A stretch of 64,000 bases of DNA. Origin: Dehalococcoidia bacterium (GTDB lineage: Bacteria > Chloroflexota > Dehalococcoidia > Lucifugimonadales > VXLM01). The notes beneath the pieces were generated by a model that had not been told where the DNA came from, searched no databases, and saw nothing but the letters and a program-made list of their open reading frames with translations. Both the position numbers and the translations under genes were made by a program. The stretch lies in the NCBI GenBank assembly GCA_009841605.1, contig VXLM01000054.1, forward strand, positions 42,998 through 106,997. The letters are read 5' to 3'. Below are positions 8,688-17,833 of the stretch, one piece after another; the stretch's first letter is position 1; every line of letters begins with the position of its first letter.

Positions 8688-8757
8688 ATTGACCCTCTGC
8701 GACCTGAGCACAGATAATGCTCAGACTCCGTGAGAACGTCGGATACGCACAGCCACC

Positions 8758-8782
8758 GTCATTCCCGCGTAGACGGGAATCC
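8758..8782. repeat. Dispersed palindromic repeat GTCATTCCCGCGTAGACGGGAATCC
   Basis: Member of the family at 915-940. Confidence 0.8.
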
Positions 8783-8854
8783 GGCGCCCGGCGCCTAACC
8801 CCCACCGTGCTATAATCGGGCCGCAACCGGAACCGGGAGGCGCGAAAGTCGGCT

Positions 8855-9718
8855 ATGAACGTGCGCAAGGCCGTTATTCCGACGGCGGGACTCGGCACAC
8901 GCTTCCTTCCGGTGACGAAGGCCGTTCCCAAGGCCCTCCTGCCCGTATTGGACACTCCCGTCATCCACCTCGCGGTCGAGGAGGCCGCCGCCGCGGGCAT
9001 CCAGCACGTAGTCATGGTCGTCTCGCCGCATCAAGAGGCTATCGCAAGCTACTTCGACGTGTCCTCCGACGTGGCGCGCATGTTGGAGCGGCAGGGAAGA
9101 GCCGCCCTCATCGAACGGGTATCCGACCTCGCGAGGACCGTGGAGATCACGTACGTCCAACAGCGGGAGCCGCTCGGCAACGGTCACGCCGTGCTGGTCG
9201 CCAAGGAGGCAGTCGGCAACGAGCCGTTGGCCGTGCTGCTGCCGGACGACGTCATCCGGGGCGGCGAATCGACCATCGGGCGGATGATCGAGATCTACCA
9301 AGAGACCGGAGGGCCGGTCATTGGCGTGGCGGAGACTCCCGAAGAGACGATTCCACAGAAGGGAGTCGTCGCGCCCACGAGCCGGAATGGCAGGGTGTAC
9401 GAGATATCGGGACTCGTCGAGAAACCGTCCATCGAGGAGGCGCCGTCGAACCTGGCCGTCGTCGGAAGGTACGTGCTTCCGCCGGAGATTTTTGCCGCGC
9501 TGGAGCGCACGAGTCCCGGAGCGGGCGGCGAGATATGGCTGGCCGACGGGATCGCGGCGCTGCTCAAGACGCACAGGGGGACGGCCTACCGGTTTCCGGG
9601 GGAACTCTTTGACACCGGAGTGCCCGCCGGAATGCTGAAGGCGTCGATTCGAGAGGCACTCGACCGCGACGACATGTCGGATGAGATTCAGGCGTACATT
9701 CAGGACCTGGCACAATAG
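8855..9718 (+). CDS. galU: UTP-glucose-1-phosphate uridylyltransferase
   Basis: VRKAVIPTAGLGTRFLPVTKAVPKALLPVLDTP. Confidence 0.93.
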   Translation: MNVRKAVIPTAGLGTRFLPVTKAVPKALLPVLDTPVIHLAVEEAAAAGIQHVVMVVSPHQEAIASYFDVSSDVARMLERQGRAALIERVSDLARTVEITYVQQREPLGNGHAVLVAKEAVGNEPLAVLLPDDVIRGGESTIGRMIEIYQETGGPVIGVAETPEETIPQKGVVAPTSRNGRVYEISGLVEKPSIEEAPSNLAVVGRYVLPPEIFAALERTSPGAGGEIWLADGIAALLKTHRGTAYRFPGELFDTGVPAGMLKASIREALDRDDMSDEIQAYIQDLAQ

Positions 9719-9732
9719 AAGGAGGCCGTCAC

Positions 9733-10410
9733 ATGAAGTTGGTCATAATCGGCTGCGAGTACACGGGCACGACGACGCTGGGGTTCAGGATTCGGGACTG
9801 GATACACGAGGAGCTTGGCGGGTCGGTCAAGAACGTGCACGACCACGGCAAGTTCCCGTACTCCGTGACGCACGAGCAGGAGTACACTCCCGTGCCGAGC
9901 GACTTCACGGAGGAGGAGCAGGAGCAGCTCTGGGCGTTGAGCACGCGGACGAAAGAGACGATCATGCGACACAACGTTGTGTACCACGTGTCGGGACTGT
10001 CGACGATGACGGGGATGAGGGACTCGGTGATGATCGGCCTCCACATCGAGGAGGGCATCTACGGCGAGCTCTACCTGGGATTCGAGAATCGACGGGACTT
10101 CATGAGCAATATGGAGGACAAGATCCTAAGCGGGGGCACCGACACCGTGCTCTGCCACGTAACCGCAAGGCCGGAGGTCATCCGCAGGCGCATGGAGGAG
10201 AACCCGCATCCCAACGGCATCCTCAAAGACAAGGACGTGGAGCTCGTGCTGCAGAGATTCCGCGAGGAGTTCGAACGCTCCCGGCTGACCCGCAAGATCG
10301 AGCTAGACACGTCAGACTCCACCGTCGAAGAGACGCTGCAGGACTTCGTCAACAAGATTACGCCGCACTTAACGGACCAAGACCGCGAGGGAATGACGGC
10401 GAAATCGTAG
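9733..10410 (+). CDS. P-loop-like hypothetical protein with degenerate Walker A
   Basis: N-terminal MKLVIIGCEYTGTTTLGFRI; downstream of galU on the same strand. Confidence 0.6.
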   Translation: MKLVIIGCEYTGTTTLGFRIRDWIHEELGGSVKNVHDHGKFPYSVTHEQEYTPVPSDFTEEEQEQLWALSTRTKETIMRHNVVYHVSGLSTMTGMRDSVMIGLHIEEGIYGELYLGFENRRDFMSNMEDKILSGGTDTVLCHVTARPEVIRRRMEENPHPNGILKDKDVELVLQRFREEFERSRLTRKIELDTSDSTVEETLQDFVNKITPHLTDQDREGMTAKS

Positions 10411-10484
10411 GGGCAACCCTTGTGGTTGCCCGTCCCCGGCGGCAACATATTTTCATACCCTTATGTGGCCCTCACAAGGTCACG

Positions 10485-10510
10485 GTCATTCCCGCGAAAG
10501 CGGGAATCCA
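10485..10510. repeat. Dispersed palindromic repeat GTCATTCCCGCGAAAGCGGGAATCCA
   Basis: Member of the family at 915-940. Confidence 0.8.
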
Positions 10511-10544
10511 AACCACCCCTAATCAAACCGGAATGTCGCGCCGC

Positions 10545-11483
10545 CTAGCTCCCCCGCTCTTCCATCGCGCGGGCGTGGTAGAGCGACAGGCACGTGGCGA
10601 TGAAGGAGTTGACGGGCGTCGGGATGGACACCTCTGCGCCCATTCTGGCAACCGCCCCGTTGAGCACCTCGACCTCGATGGGACTCCCTCGCATGAGGTC
10701 GGTGTACATGGACGAGGTGTTCTCGCCCTTGATGCTCACGAAGTAGTCGGCGGTGGTGTCTACGTAGTCGGCGGCGATGTTCACGTCCAGGGCCTGTGAG
10801 ACGGCATACGCCTCACGCATGATGCTGCGGACGAATTCCAGAGTGTGCGGCGTCATGACGACTTGGTCGAAGGTGGAGCGGGTGATGCAGGTCGAGCCGC
10901 TGAGGCCGCAGATGTAGATGAACTTGCTCCAAAGCTCCTTGGTGATGTCGTCGGCCACCTTCACGTCGATGCCCTCAACCTCCAGAGCGTCTCTCACACG
11001 CGCGACTCGGTCGGACTCGCTCCCGTCCTCCTCGCCGAAGACGATGTCGGGGGCCTTAAGGCCGAACTCGCTGACGGCACCCGGTCCCGTCCGGGTCGCG
11101 TCGACGTAGGTCAGGCCGGGGAGCACGGCTTCCCTTCCGTATGCTGCCGCAAGCGCGTCGACGCTGCCCATGCCGTTTTGGAGCGTCAGCACCACGGTGC
11201 CGTCTCCGACTGCCGGGCCTATCGTCGGCACTCCCGTGTGGTTGTCATAGCCCTTCACGCAGTAGAGGACGAGATCGGCCTTCCACGAGCCGTCGGGGCG
11301 CTCCATGGCGGAGGCCTGCACTTCGAAAGCGCCCATCGCGTCACTCTTCACACGGAGACCGCTACTGTTGATCGCCTCGAGGTGGCTGCCACGCGCGATG
11401 AACACCACCTCGTGTCCTGCCCGGCTCAGCACGGCGCCGAAGTAGCCGCCCACGGCCCCGGACCCCATAATTAGTATCTTCAT
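10545..11483 (-). CDS. 2-dehydropantoate 2-reductase-like (PanE/ApbA family)
   Basis: MKILIMGSGAVGGYFGAVLSRAGHEVVFIARG; start refined to ATG at 11483. Confidence 0.85.
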   Translation of the reverse strand: MKILIMGSGAVGGYFGAVLSRAGHEVVFIARGSHLEAINSSGLRVKSDAMGAFEVQASAMERPDGSWKADLVLYCVKGYDNHTGVPTIGPAVGDGTVVLTLQNGMGSVDALAAAYGREAVLPGLTYVDATRTGPGAVSEFGLKAPDIVFGEEDGSESDRVARVRDALEVEGIDVKVADDITKELWSKFIYICGLSGSTCITRSTFDQVVMTPHTLEFVRSIMREAYAVSQALDVNIAADYVDTTADYFVSIKGENTSSMYTDLMRGSPIEVEVLNGAVARMGAEVSIPTPVNSFIATCLSLYHARAMEERGS

Positions 11484-11626
11484 AGCGCGGATTCCCTCCA
11501 ATGGGCAGGTATGATATCGGGCGTGGCAAGCTACCGCAAACGTCCCCCTCTCCGTATATCTCACCCGGCGGGCTGACAGGGGTAGACATTTGACTATTGG
11601 CCCACTTTGAAAGCACCCCCGCCACT

Positions 11627-11667
11627 GTCATTCTGAACGCAGCGAAGCGGAGTGAAGAATCTAAAAT
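11627..11667. repeat. Dispersed repeat, same family as 4780-4820
   Basis: Near-identical 41-nt match; partner inverted arm ...CTCGGAATGAC near 11778-11789. Confidence 0.75.
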
Positions 11668-11787
11668 GCCTGTCCCAAGGCAGCGCCGACATGGAGAATT
11701 CCTATCCCGTCGGCGAGGATGCGAATCGAGCGTCGGCTATCCCGTCTTGCGGTCATGGATTTGATTCCTCGCCGCGCTCGGAATGAC

Positions 11788-11886
11788 AGGGAGGCGGTGC
11801 TGTCGGGTACGTGAACGGCTTTGGCTACGGCGAGCAGTTCGTGCGCTGGAATCCGGCGAAGGTGCAGTACCTGCCGGTGGGGTAGG
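11788..11886 (+). pseudogene. Possible C-terminal gene remnant (...GYVNGFGYGEQFVRWNPAKVQYLPVG*)
   Basis: Protein-like short frame with no plausible full-length start, abutting the repeat element upstream. Confidence 0.35.
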
Positions 11887-11960
11887 GCCGCAACATGGCC
11901 CAGTTGATTCCGGCCTCGCACGTGAGCGCGGGGCCGGAATTCTTACGACTATGCCGGAAC

Positions 11961-13016
11961 TTACCGCAGCGGCGCGGCGTATATCTGGCCACCCTTCGGG
12001 CAGTCGGTGCAGGGGGCGTCGGCCCAGAGAGCGTTGCGGCCGCCCTCTCTCGGCAGTCCGATTCCGTCCGACCCCAGATGTCGCTCGTAGATCTCACCGT
12101 AGTTACCCACCCGGGTGATGACCGTCTGGGCGACGGTCGTGTCAAGGCCGAGGTCGGCCTGACCCCACGACCCCTCGGTTCCGAGCAGGCGTTTCACCTT
12201 CACGTTATCGCTCGTTGCCATCTCCGCGACGTTCCCTGAATTCACTCCGTACGCCTCGGCGTAGATGAGGATAGCCATCACCGACTTCACGATATCGAAC
12301 CACTGGCTGTCGCCATGCGGCACCAGTGGAGTGAGCGGCTCCTCAGATATGACCTCCGGGAGAATCATGTGCTCTTCGGGATTGGGAATGCTGGTCCGGA
12401 GCGCCGCGAGGGCGGAGCGGTCCGTGGTGAACACGTCGCACACTCCGTTCGTGTAGGCGTCGAGCGCCACGTCGCCGCTCTCGAATATCAACGGGTTGTA
12501 CTCCATCCGGTTTTGACGAAAGAAGTCCTCCATGTTTAGCTCGCTGGTCGTGCCGGCCGTGGTGCATACGGCGGCCCCGCCAAGTTCATACGCGCTGGAC
12601 ACCCCCAGTCGGTTGGGCACCATGAACCCCTGTCCGTCGTAGAACATCGTCGGCACGAAGTCGCCCCACGCGGCGTCACGCGAGCTCGTCCACGTCGTCA
12701 CCCACACGAGGAGGTCCACCTCGCCCGCCTGCATGACGGGCCCGCGCTCTGCCGCGTCAATCGTGCGGAGCTCGACGGCGTCGGCGTTCCCCAGCGTGGC
12801 GGCCGCAACGGCGCGACACAGGTCGATATCGAAACCTACATGGCTGCCTTGCTCATCCAGGAAACCGAACCCCGGCGTGTCGTCCAGCGTGGCGCAGACG
12901 ACCTCGCCCCTGTCCTGCACGATCTGCAAACGTGACGAGGATTCGTCATCGCCATCTTGAGAGCATGCGAGCGCGGCAAGAGCGAAAAGTGATACAACGA
13001 TGATATATAGTCTCAT
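11961..13016 (-). CDS. Amino-acid ABC transporter substrate-binding lipoprotein (family 3 solute-binding)
   Basis: Lipobox-like ALAALACSQ; VVCATLDDTPGFGFLDEQGSHVGFDIDLCRAVAAATLG. Confidence 0.85.
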   Translation of the reverse strand: MRLYIIVVSLFALAALACSQDGDDESSSRLQIVQDRGEVVCATLDDTPGFGFLDEQGSHVGFDIDLCRAVAAATLGNADAVELRTIDAAERGPVMQAGEVDLLVWVTTWTSSRDAAWGDFVPTMFYDGQGFMVPNRLGVSSAYELGGAAVCTTAGTTSELNMEDFFRQNRMEYNPLIFESGDVALDAYTNGVCDVFTTDRSALAALRTSIPNPEEHMILPEVISEEPLTPLVPHGDSQWFDIVKSVMAILIYAEAYGVNSGNVAEMATSDNVKVKRLLGTEGSWGQADLGLDTTVAQTVITRVGNYGEIYERHLGSDGIGLPREGGRNALWADAPCTDCPKGGQIYAAPLR

Positions 13017-13350
13017 GGCAGGGCAACCTCTTCCTTTCGCTTGGAGTCGAAATGTACACAAGCACCTCGCTCAGTGCAAGCTGAATCGTAACCGGCTCCA
13101 CTGGTCGAGTGACGGGTCTTGTTCCAAATGGGGCGCTTTACCTCGTTCGCCCGTCTGATGTAGAGTGAACGTATGGACTCCGATCCAGACAGACCGCCGT
13201 CTACGCAGCCGAAGGCCCGGCCCACGCCGGCGCGCTTCGGCCTCCCCCTGTTCACTCTCCCAATCGCCGTCCGGTCCGGAACGCGACTTCGCGTTCTTGG
13301 CTGCTCGTTCACAGTCCTCGATGAACGATTCAACTTGAGGAATTGCCACT

Positions 13351-14646
13351 ATGTCAGGCGCAGAAGCTGCTAGTCTTGCTCTGTTATTAGGCTTCTTAGT
13401 GCTGTCCGCCTTCTTTTCAAGCTCGGAGGCGGCCTTTCTCTCCCTTCAGAGGACGAGGATCGCCCACCTGCTCAGCGAAGGTGTGCCCGGCGCGCGACGG
13501 GTAGCAAACATGCTCAATGAGCCCGAGCGTCTCCTTTCGACCATCCTGCTCGGCAACAATCTTGTAAACGTCGCGTTCAGCGCCATAATCACGGTCGTCG
13601 TCGTCAACCGCGTGGGGCAGGAAAATGAAGGCCTTGGTGTTGTCATAGCGACCATACTCGGCACGGTGACCCTGCTCCTGCTGGGAGAGACGATTCCAAA
13701 AACCATTGCCTTTCGGAACTCGGAGAGAATCGCCTTTCTGTACTCCTATCCGCTCAAGTGGGGTGAGTTCCTTCTGCTCCCGTTCGTCCTGGTTCTCCAG
13801 TGGATCACCAAGATGCTCAGCAGGCGGGTCGGTGGATCGCAGGATGATCAGCGTTCTATAACGGAGGGAGAGTTCCGCGCCCTCATCGACATCGGCGTCG
13901 GCGAGGGAGAGTTCGAGCAGGACGAGGCCGAGCGGCTCAAGGGTGTCTTCCGGTTCGGAGACCGTCAGGTGCGCGATGTGATGACCCCGCGCACGGAGAT
14001 CGTCTTCGTCCAGCGCGGCTCCACCGTCAAGGAGTTCCTCACGACCTACGCAGAGCACTCGCATACCCGGTTCCCGGTCTATTGGGACACGACGGACAAC
14101 GTGGTCGGGGTCCTCTCGCTGAAAGACATCCTGCGGTCACTTGCCGTCAACGGCCTCAAGGACGAGGACTCGGTGACCAACGTCATCCGCGACGTTCACT
14201 TCGTCCCGGAGACGAAGCGCATAGCAGAGGTGTTCGACGAACTCCGCAAGTCGGGGAACCAGATGGCCATCGCGGTCGACGAGTTCGGCGGGGTTGCGGG
14301 CCTCGTGACGCTGAAGCAGCTCATCGAGGACGTGATGGGCCGCGTCGGAGAAGAAGGCGTCGGCACCGAGGAAGAGATGACGCTTGTCGGTCGGGACACC
14401 TACGAGGTCGACGGCGGCATGAGCATCGACGAGGCGCGCGACAGGCTCGAACTCGGCATCGAGGAGGGCGATTTCGAGACGGTCGCGGGCTGGGCGCTCG
14501 AACGGCTGGGGCACATTCCGGCGGCGGGAGAGACGTTCGAGGCCGACGGCTTTACCGTGGAAATCATCGAGATGGACAACCTCAAAATAGAGACCCTCCG
14601 ACTGACGAAGAACCGCCAAGCAAGAACGGGCGGCGGCGAAGAGTGA
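13351..14646 (+). CDS. CNNM/CorC (TlyC-like) transporter-family protein with CBS domains
   Basis: FFSSSEAAFLSLQRTRIAHL; RQVRDVMTPRTEIVFV; C-terminal CorC_HlyC-like domain. Confidence 0.92.
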   Translation: MSGAEAASLALLLGFLVLSAFFSSSEAAFLSLQRTRIAHLLSEGVPGARRVANMLNEPERLLSTILLGNNLVNVAFSAIITVVVVNRVGQENEGLGVVIATILGTVTLLLLGETIPKTIAFRNSERIAFLYSYPLKWGEFLLLPFVLVLQWITKMLSRRVGGSQDDQRSITEGEFRALIDIGVGEGEFEQDEAERLKGVFRFGDRQVRDVMTPRTEIVFVQRGSTVKEFLTTYAEHSHTRFPVYWDTTDNVVGVLSLKDILRSLAVNGLKDEDSVTNVIRDVHFVPETKRIAEVFDELRKSGNQMAIAVDEFGGVAGLVTLKQLIEDVMGRVGEEGVGTEEEMTLVGRDTYEVDGGMSIDEARDRLELGIEEGDFETVAGWALERLGHIPAAGETFEADGFTVEIIEMDNLKIETLRLTKNRQARTGGGEE

Positions 14647-14740
14647 CGCTTAGCGGCACAGCAAAAACGTTCACACCCGAAAATTCCGTCTGATATAATC
14701 GCCCTATAAGCTGGAAGGAATATGCGCAGGGAGCCCACGT

Positions 14741-16099
14741 GTGAAAGTAACTCAAGGTGAAGTCGAGGAGCGCCAAGTCACGCTCCGTATCGAATTGGAC
14801 GACGATGACCTTGAGCCGTACGTAGAGCGTGGCTACCGGCAGGCCGTCGGGAAGATGCGTATACCCGGATTCCGTCCCGGCAAGGCCCCGCGCCAGATCG
14901 TGGAAGGCATGATGGGCCGGGAAAGCCTCATCTCCGAGTCGCTCGATTTCATGGTGACCGACGTCATCATGAAGGCCGTCGAGGACCAGGAGATCGAGAG
15001 CGTCGGCTTTCCGCAGCTCGACAACGTTGAGTTCGACCCGGTGGTCGTGGAGGCCGCCGTTGCTCTCAATCCGGTCCTCGACCTCGGCGACTACCGCAGC
15101 ATCCGCGTCGAAGAAGACCCTGTGGATGTTAGCGACGAGGATGTCGACCAGGAGCTCGAGGCCCTGCAAAAGCAGCAGTCCTCTTGGGAACCGGTCGAAC
15201 GACCCGTCGCCCACGACGACCTCATCACCATGAACGTCGTGGGAACGATCGACGACGTAAAGATCATCGACGAGACCGACTCCCAATTCATGGTAGACCC
15301 ATCCTCCACCCTCCCGTTGCCGGGTTTCGCAGCCGAACTGGAGGGGCTGGAAGTCGATACGCCTGCGGACTTCACCCTCGACGTGCCTGAGGACTTCGCA
15401 GACAACGAGATTGCGGGCAAAAAGGCCGAATTCACCGTCACGATAACCGATGTGAAGCAGCGCCTCCTTCCCGAACTGGACGACGATTTCGCCCAGAGCG
15501 TCAGGGACGAGTGCGAGACCCTTGACGATCTTAAAGAGCAGCTTCGAGAAAACATTCAAGACGCGACAATGCGGCAAAACGAGCATGAATACCGCGAGCT
15601 TGCCATCGAAGAGCTGGTCGTGAACGCTGACATGGAGATCGCCCCGCTCCTCATCCAAAATGAGATCGATCAAATGGAAGCGCGGCGCGACGAGATGATG
15701 AAGCGGCTGGGCATCAGCGAGGACGACTACAACCGATTCACCGGTAAGACGGCGGAACAGATCCGCGACGAGATGCACGAGGAGGCCGTTGAGAAGCTCA
15801 ACCGCTCCTACGCCATCAGCGCGTTCATCGAGCAGGAGGCCCTCGAAATCTCCGACGACGAGCTCAACGACCGTCTCAAGCAGCTCGCGAGAGAAGGGGA
15901 CGAGACGACGGGGCAAAAGCTCACGAACAAAGAGCTACGCTCCGAGCGCGTGAAGTCGTCGGTCAGGGAATCGCTTCTCATCGAGAAGGCCCTCGACCGG
16001 CTCGTGCTGATCGCCAAGGGGCAGGCGGACGAGGAATCCGAAGATGACTCGTCCGGCGAGGAAGATGAGGCGGAAGTCGCGGCGCCGTCAACCGCCTAG
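14741..16099 (+). CDS. tig: Trigger factor
   Basis: VPGFRPGKAPR-like RIPGFRPGKAPRQIVE; GTG start; upstream of clpP-clpX. Confidence 0.93.
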   Translation: MKVTQGEVEERQVTLRIELDDDDLEPYVERGYRQAVGKMRIPGFRPGKAPRQIVEGMMGRESLISESLDFMVTDVIMKAVEDQEIESVGFPQLDNVEFDPVVVEAAVALNPVLDLGDYRSIRVEEDPVDVSDEDVDQELEALQKQQSSWEPVERPVAHDDLITMNVVGTIDDVKIIDETDSQFMVDPSSTLPLPGFAAELEGLEVDTPADFTLDVPEDFADNEIAGKKAEFTVTITDVKQRLLPELDDDFAQSVRDECETLDDLKEQLRENIQDATMRQNEHEYRELAIEELVVNADMEIAPLLIQNEIDQMEARRDEMMKRLGISEDDYNRFTGKTAEQIRDEMHEEAVEKLNRSYAISAFIEQEALEISDDELNDRLKQLAREGDETTGQKLTNKELRSERVKSSVRESLLIEKALDRLVLIAKGQADEESEDDSSGEEDEAEVAAPSTA

Positions 16100-16137
16100 T
16101 ACTCAGTCAACTTGAATATAACAAACCGGACAGTGCC

Positions 16138-16183
16138 GATTTATCCCCTCTCCCTTGATGGGAGAGGGCTAGGGTGAGGGTGA
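16138..16183. repeat. Dispersed hairpin repeat, same family as 7965-8014
   Basis: CCGATTTATCCCCTCTCCCTTGATGGGAGAGGGCTAGGGTGAGGGTGA. Confidence 0.8.
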
Positions 16184-16225
16184 TTTGTACTACCAAAACT
16201 ATGTTGACATGGTACTAATCAGGCG

Positions 16226-16909
16226 ATGACTGATGAAAGTGTGGGGCGGATGAAACGGTTTTCAGATTTTGGAACAATGCGCAATGAGGAGACTTACGTG
16301 CTGACACCGAGCTTTCAGAACGCCGTACCCACGGTCGTCGAGACGAACGAAAAGGGGAGGAAGGAGGAGTACAACATCTACTCTCTCCTGCTCCGCAAGC
16401 GCATCATCTTCCTGGGCACTGCCATAGACGATCAGGTGGCGAACTCCGTCGTAGCCCAGCTTCTCTATCTTGACAGCGAGGACCCCGAGTCCGACATCCT
16501 CATGTACATCAACTCTCCCGGCGGCATCATCTATTCCGGCCTTGCGATCTATGACGCGATGCAGCTCATCAACGCGGACGTCCGCACCTACTGCGTCGGA
16601 GCCGCCAGAAGCATGGGCACTGTGCTGCTGACTGCCGGAGCCAAGGGAAAGCGCTACGCCTTGCCCAGTTCCACGATTCACATGCACCAGCCACTGGGGG
16701 GAGCGCAGGGTCAGGCGACCGATGTCGAGATCCACGCCCGCGAGATACTCCGCCTCAAGGACCAACTGCGAGAGATCATTGCCGAAACGACCGGACAGCC
16801 TTACGACCGGGTCACCCGCGACTCCGACCGCGACTTCTATTTGACCGCCGAAGAGGCTAAGGAGTACGGCCTCGTCGACGAGATCGTTTCGTCTATGCCT
16901 GGGGTATAG
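16226..16909 (+). CDS. clpP: ATP-dependent Clp protease proteolytic subunit, copy 1
   Basis: YINSPGGIIYSGLAIYD, GAARSMG, IHMHQPLGG. Confidence 0.94.
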   Translation: MTDESVGRMKRFSDFGTMRNEETYVLTPSFQNAVPTVVETNEKGRKEEYNIYSLLLRKRIIFLGTAIDDQVANSVVAQLLYLDSEDPESDILMYINSPGGIIYSGLAIYDAMQLINADVRTYCVGAARSMGTVLLTAGAKGKRYALPSSTIHMHQPLGGAQGQATDVEIHAREILRLKDQLREIIAETTGQPYDRVTRDSDRDFYLTAEEAKEYGLVDEIVSSMPGV

Positions 16910-16942
16910 GAATGGCCCCACATTCCCGTCATTCCCGCGAAA

Positions 16943-17065
16943 GGAGACCCTTGCATAACCCCTGATGGGAGCCTGGAAATCCCTTCCCCCTTGATGGGGG
17001 AAGGTTAGGATGGGGGTGAAATTCGCGGCACTAAGGCAATATCTGGAGGTTATGCGAATGTCACC
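16943..17065. mobile_element. MITE-like element, copy 1 (123 bp)
   Basis: Imperfect terminal inverted repeats GGAGACCCTTGCATAACC / GGTTATGCGAATGTCACC; strongly similar copy at 27481-27602. Confidence 0.6.
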
Positions 17066-17083
17066 GAAAGCGGAATTGATTAA

Positions 17084-17749
17084 GTGAGCCGGGACACCGA
17101 GACGAAAATCAAGGAGACACACGTGCGAACACCGAACTTCGAAAACGTTCTGCCAATGGTGGTGGAGACGAGTGCCAGGGGCGAGCGCGCATACGATATC
17201 TACTCACTTCTGCTTCGCAAGCGCATTATCTTTCTGGGCACTCCCATCAACGATCAGGTCGCCAACGCCATCGTCGCCCAGCTTCTGTACCTCGACAGCG
17301 AGGACCCCGACCGCGACATCCTGATGTACATCAACTCTCCCGGCGGCTACATCTATGACGGCCTCGCCATCTATGACACCATGCAGCTCGTCAAGCCCGA
17401 CGTGCAGACCTACTGCGTCGGTTCGGCCATGAGCATGGCGACGGTGCTTCTTACGGCGGGCGCGAAGGGCAAGCGGTTTGCGCTCCCGAACTCCACCGTG
17501 CACATGCACCAGGCCATGGGCGGGACCCAGGGCCAGGCGTCGGACATCGAGATATGGGCGCGAGAGACTCTTCGTCTCGAAGACCGAGTGCGGAGCATCA
17601 TCGCAGAAACGACGGGGCAGCCGTACGACCGGGTCGCTAAGGACTCCGACCGCGACTTCTTCATGAACGCGGTGGAGGCCAAGGACTACGGCATCGTCGA
17701 TGAAGTAGTAACGAACGAAGAAATGGAGAAGATGGGCCAGGACTCCTAA
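17084..17749 (+). CDS. clpP: ATP-dependent Clp protease proteolytic subunit, copy 2
   Basis: [33 protein letters not shown]. Confidence 0.94.
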   Translation: MSRDTETKIKETHVRTPNFENVLPMVVETSARGERAYDIYSLLLRKRIIFLGTPINDQVANAIVAQLLYLDSEDPDRDILMYINSPGGYIYDGLAIYDTMQLVKPDVQTYCVGSAMSMATVLLTAGAKGKRFALPNSTVHMHQAMGGTQGQASDIEIWARETLRLEDRVRSIIAETTGQPYDRVAKDSDRDFFMNAVEAKDYGIVDEVVTNEEMEKMGQDS

Positions 17750-17765
17750 CAAACCGACCGAAAGC

Positions 17766-17798
17766 AACCGCCCCCCGTGAGAAACCGGGGGGCGGTTT
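17766..17798 (+). terminator. Rho-independent-like hairpin between clpP2 and clpX
   Basis: AACCGCCCCCC-loop-GGGGGGCGGTT followed by T. Confidence 0.65.
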
Positions 17799-17833
17799 CG
17801 TTCCAACAGAGTTCTTATCAAGACGAGAGGGAT

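Noticed and set aside
14582-15916. 444-aa minus-strand ORF antisense to trigger factor
   Set aside because: High-GC shadow ORF; the plus strand encodes clear trigger factor motifs.
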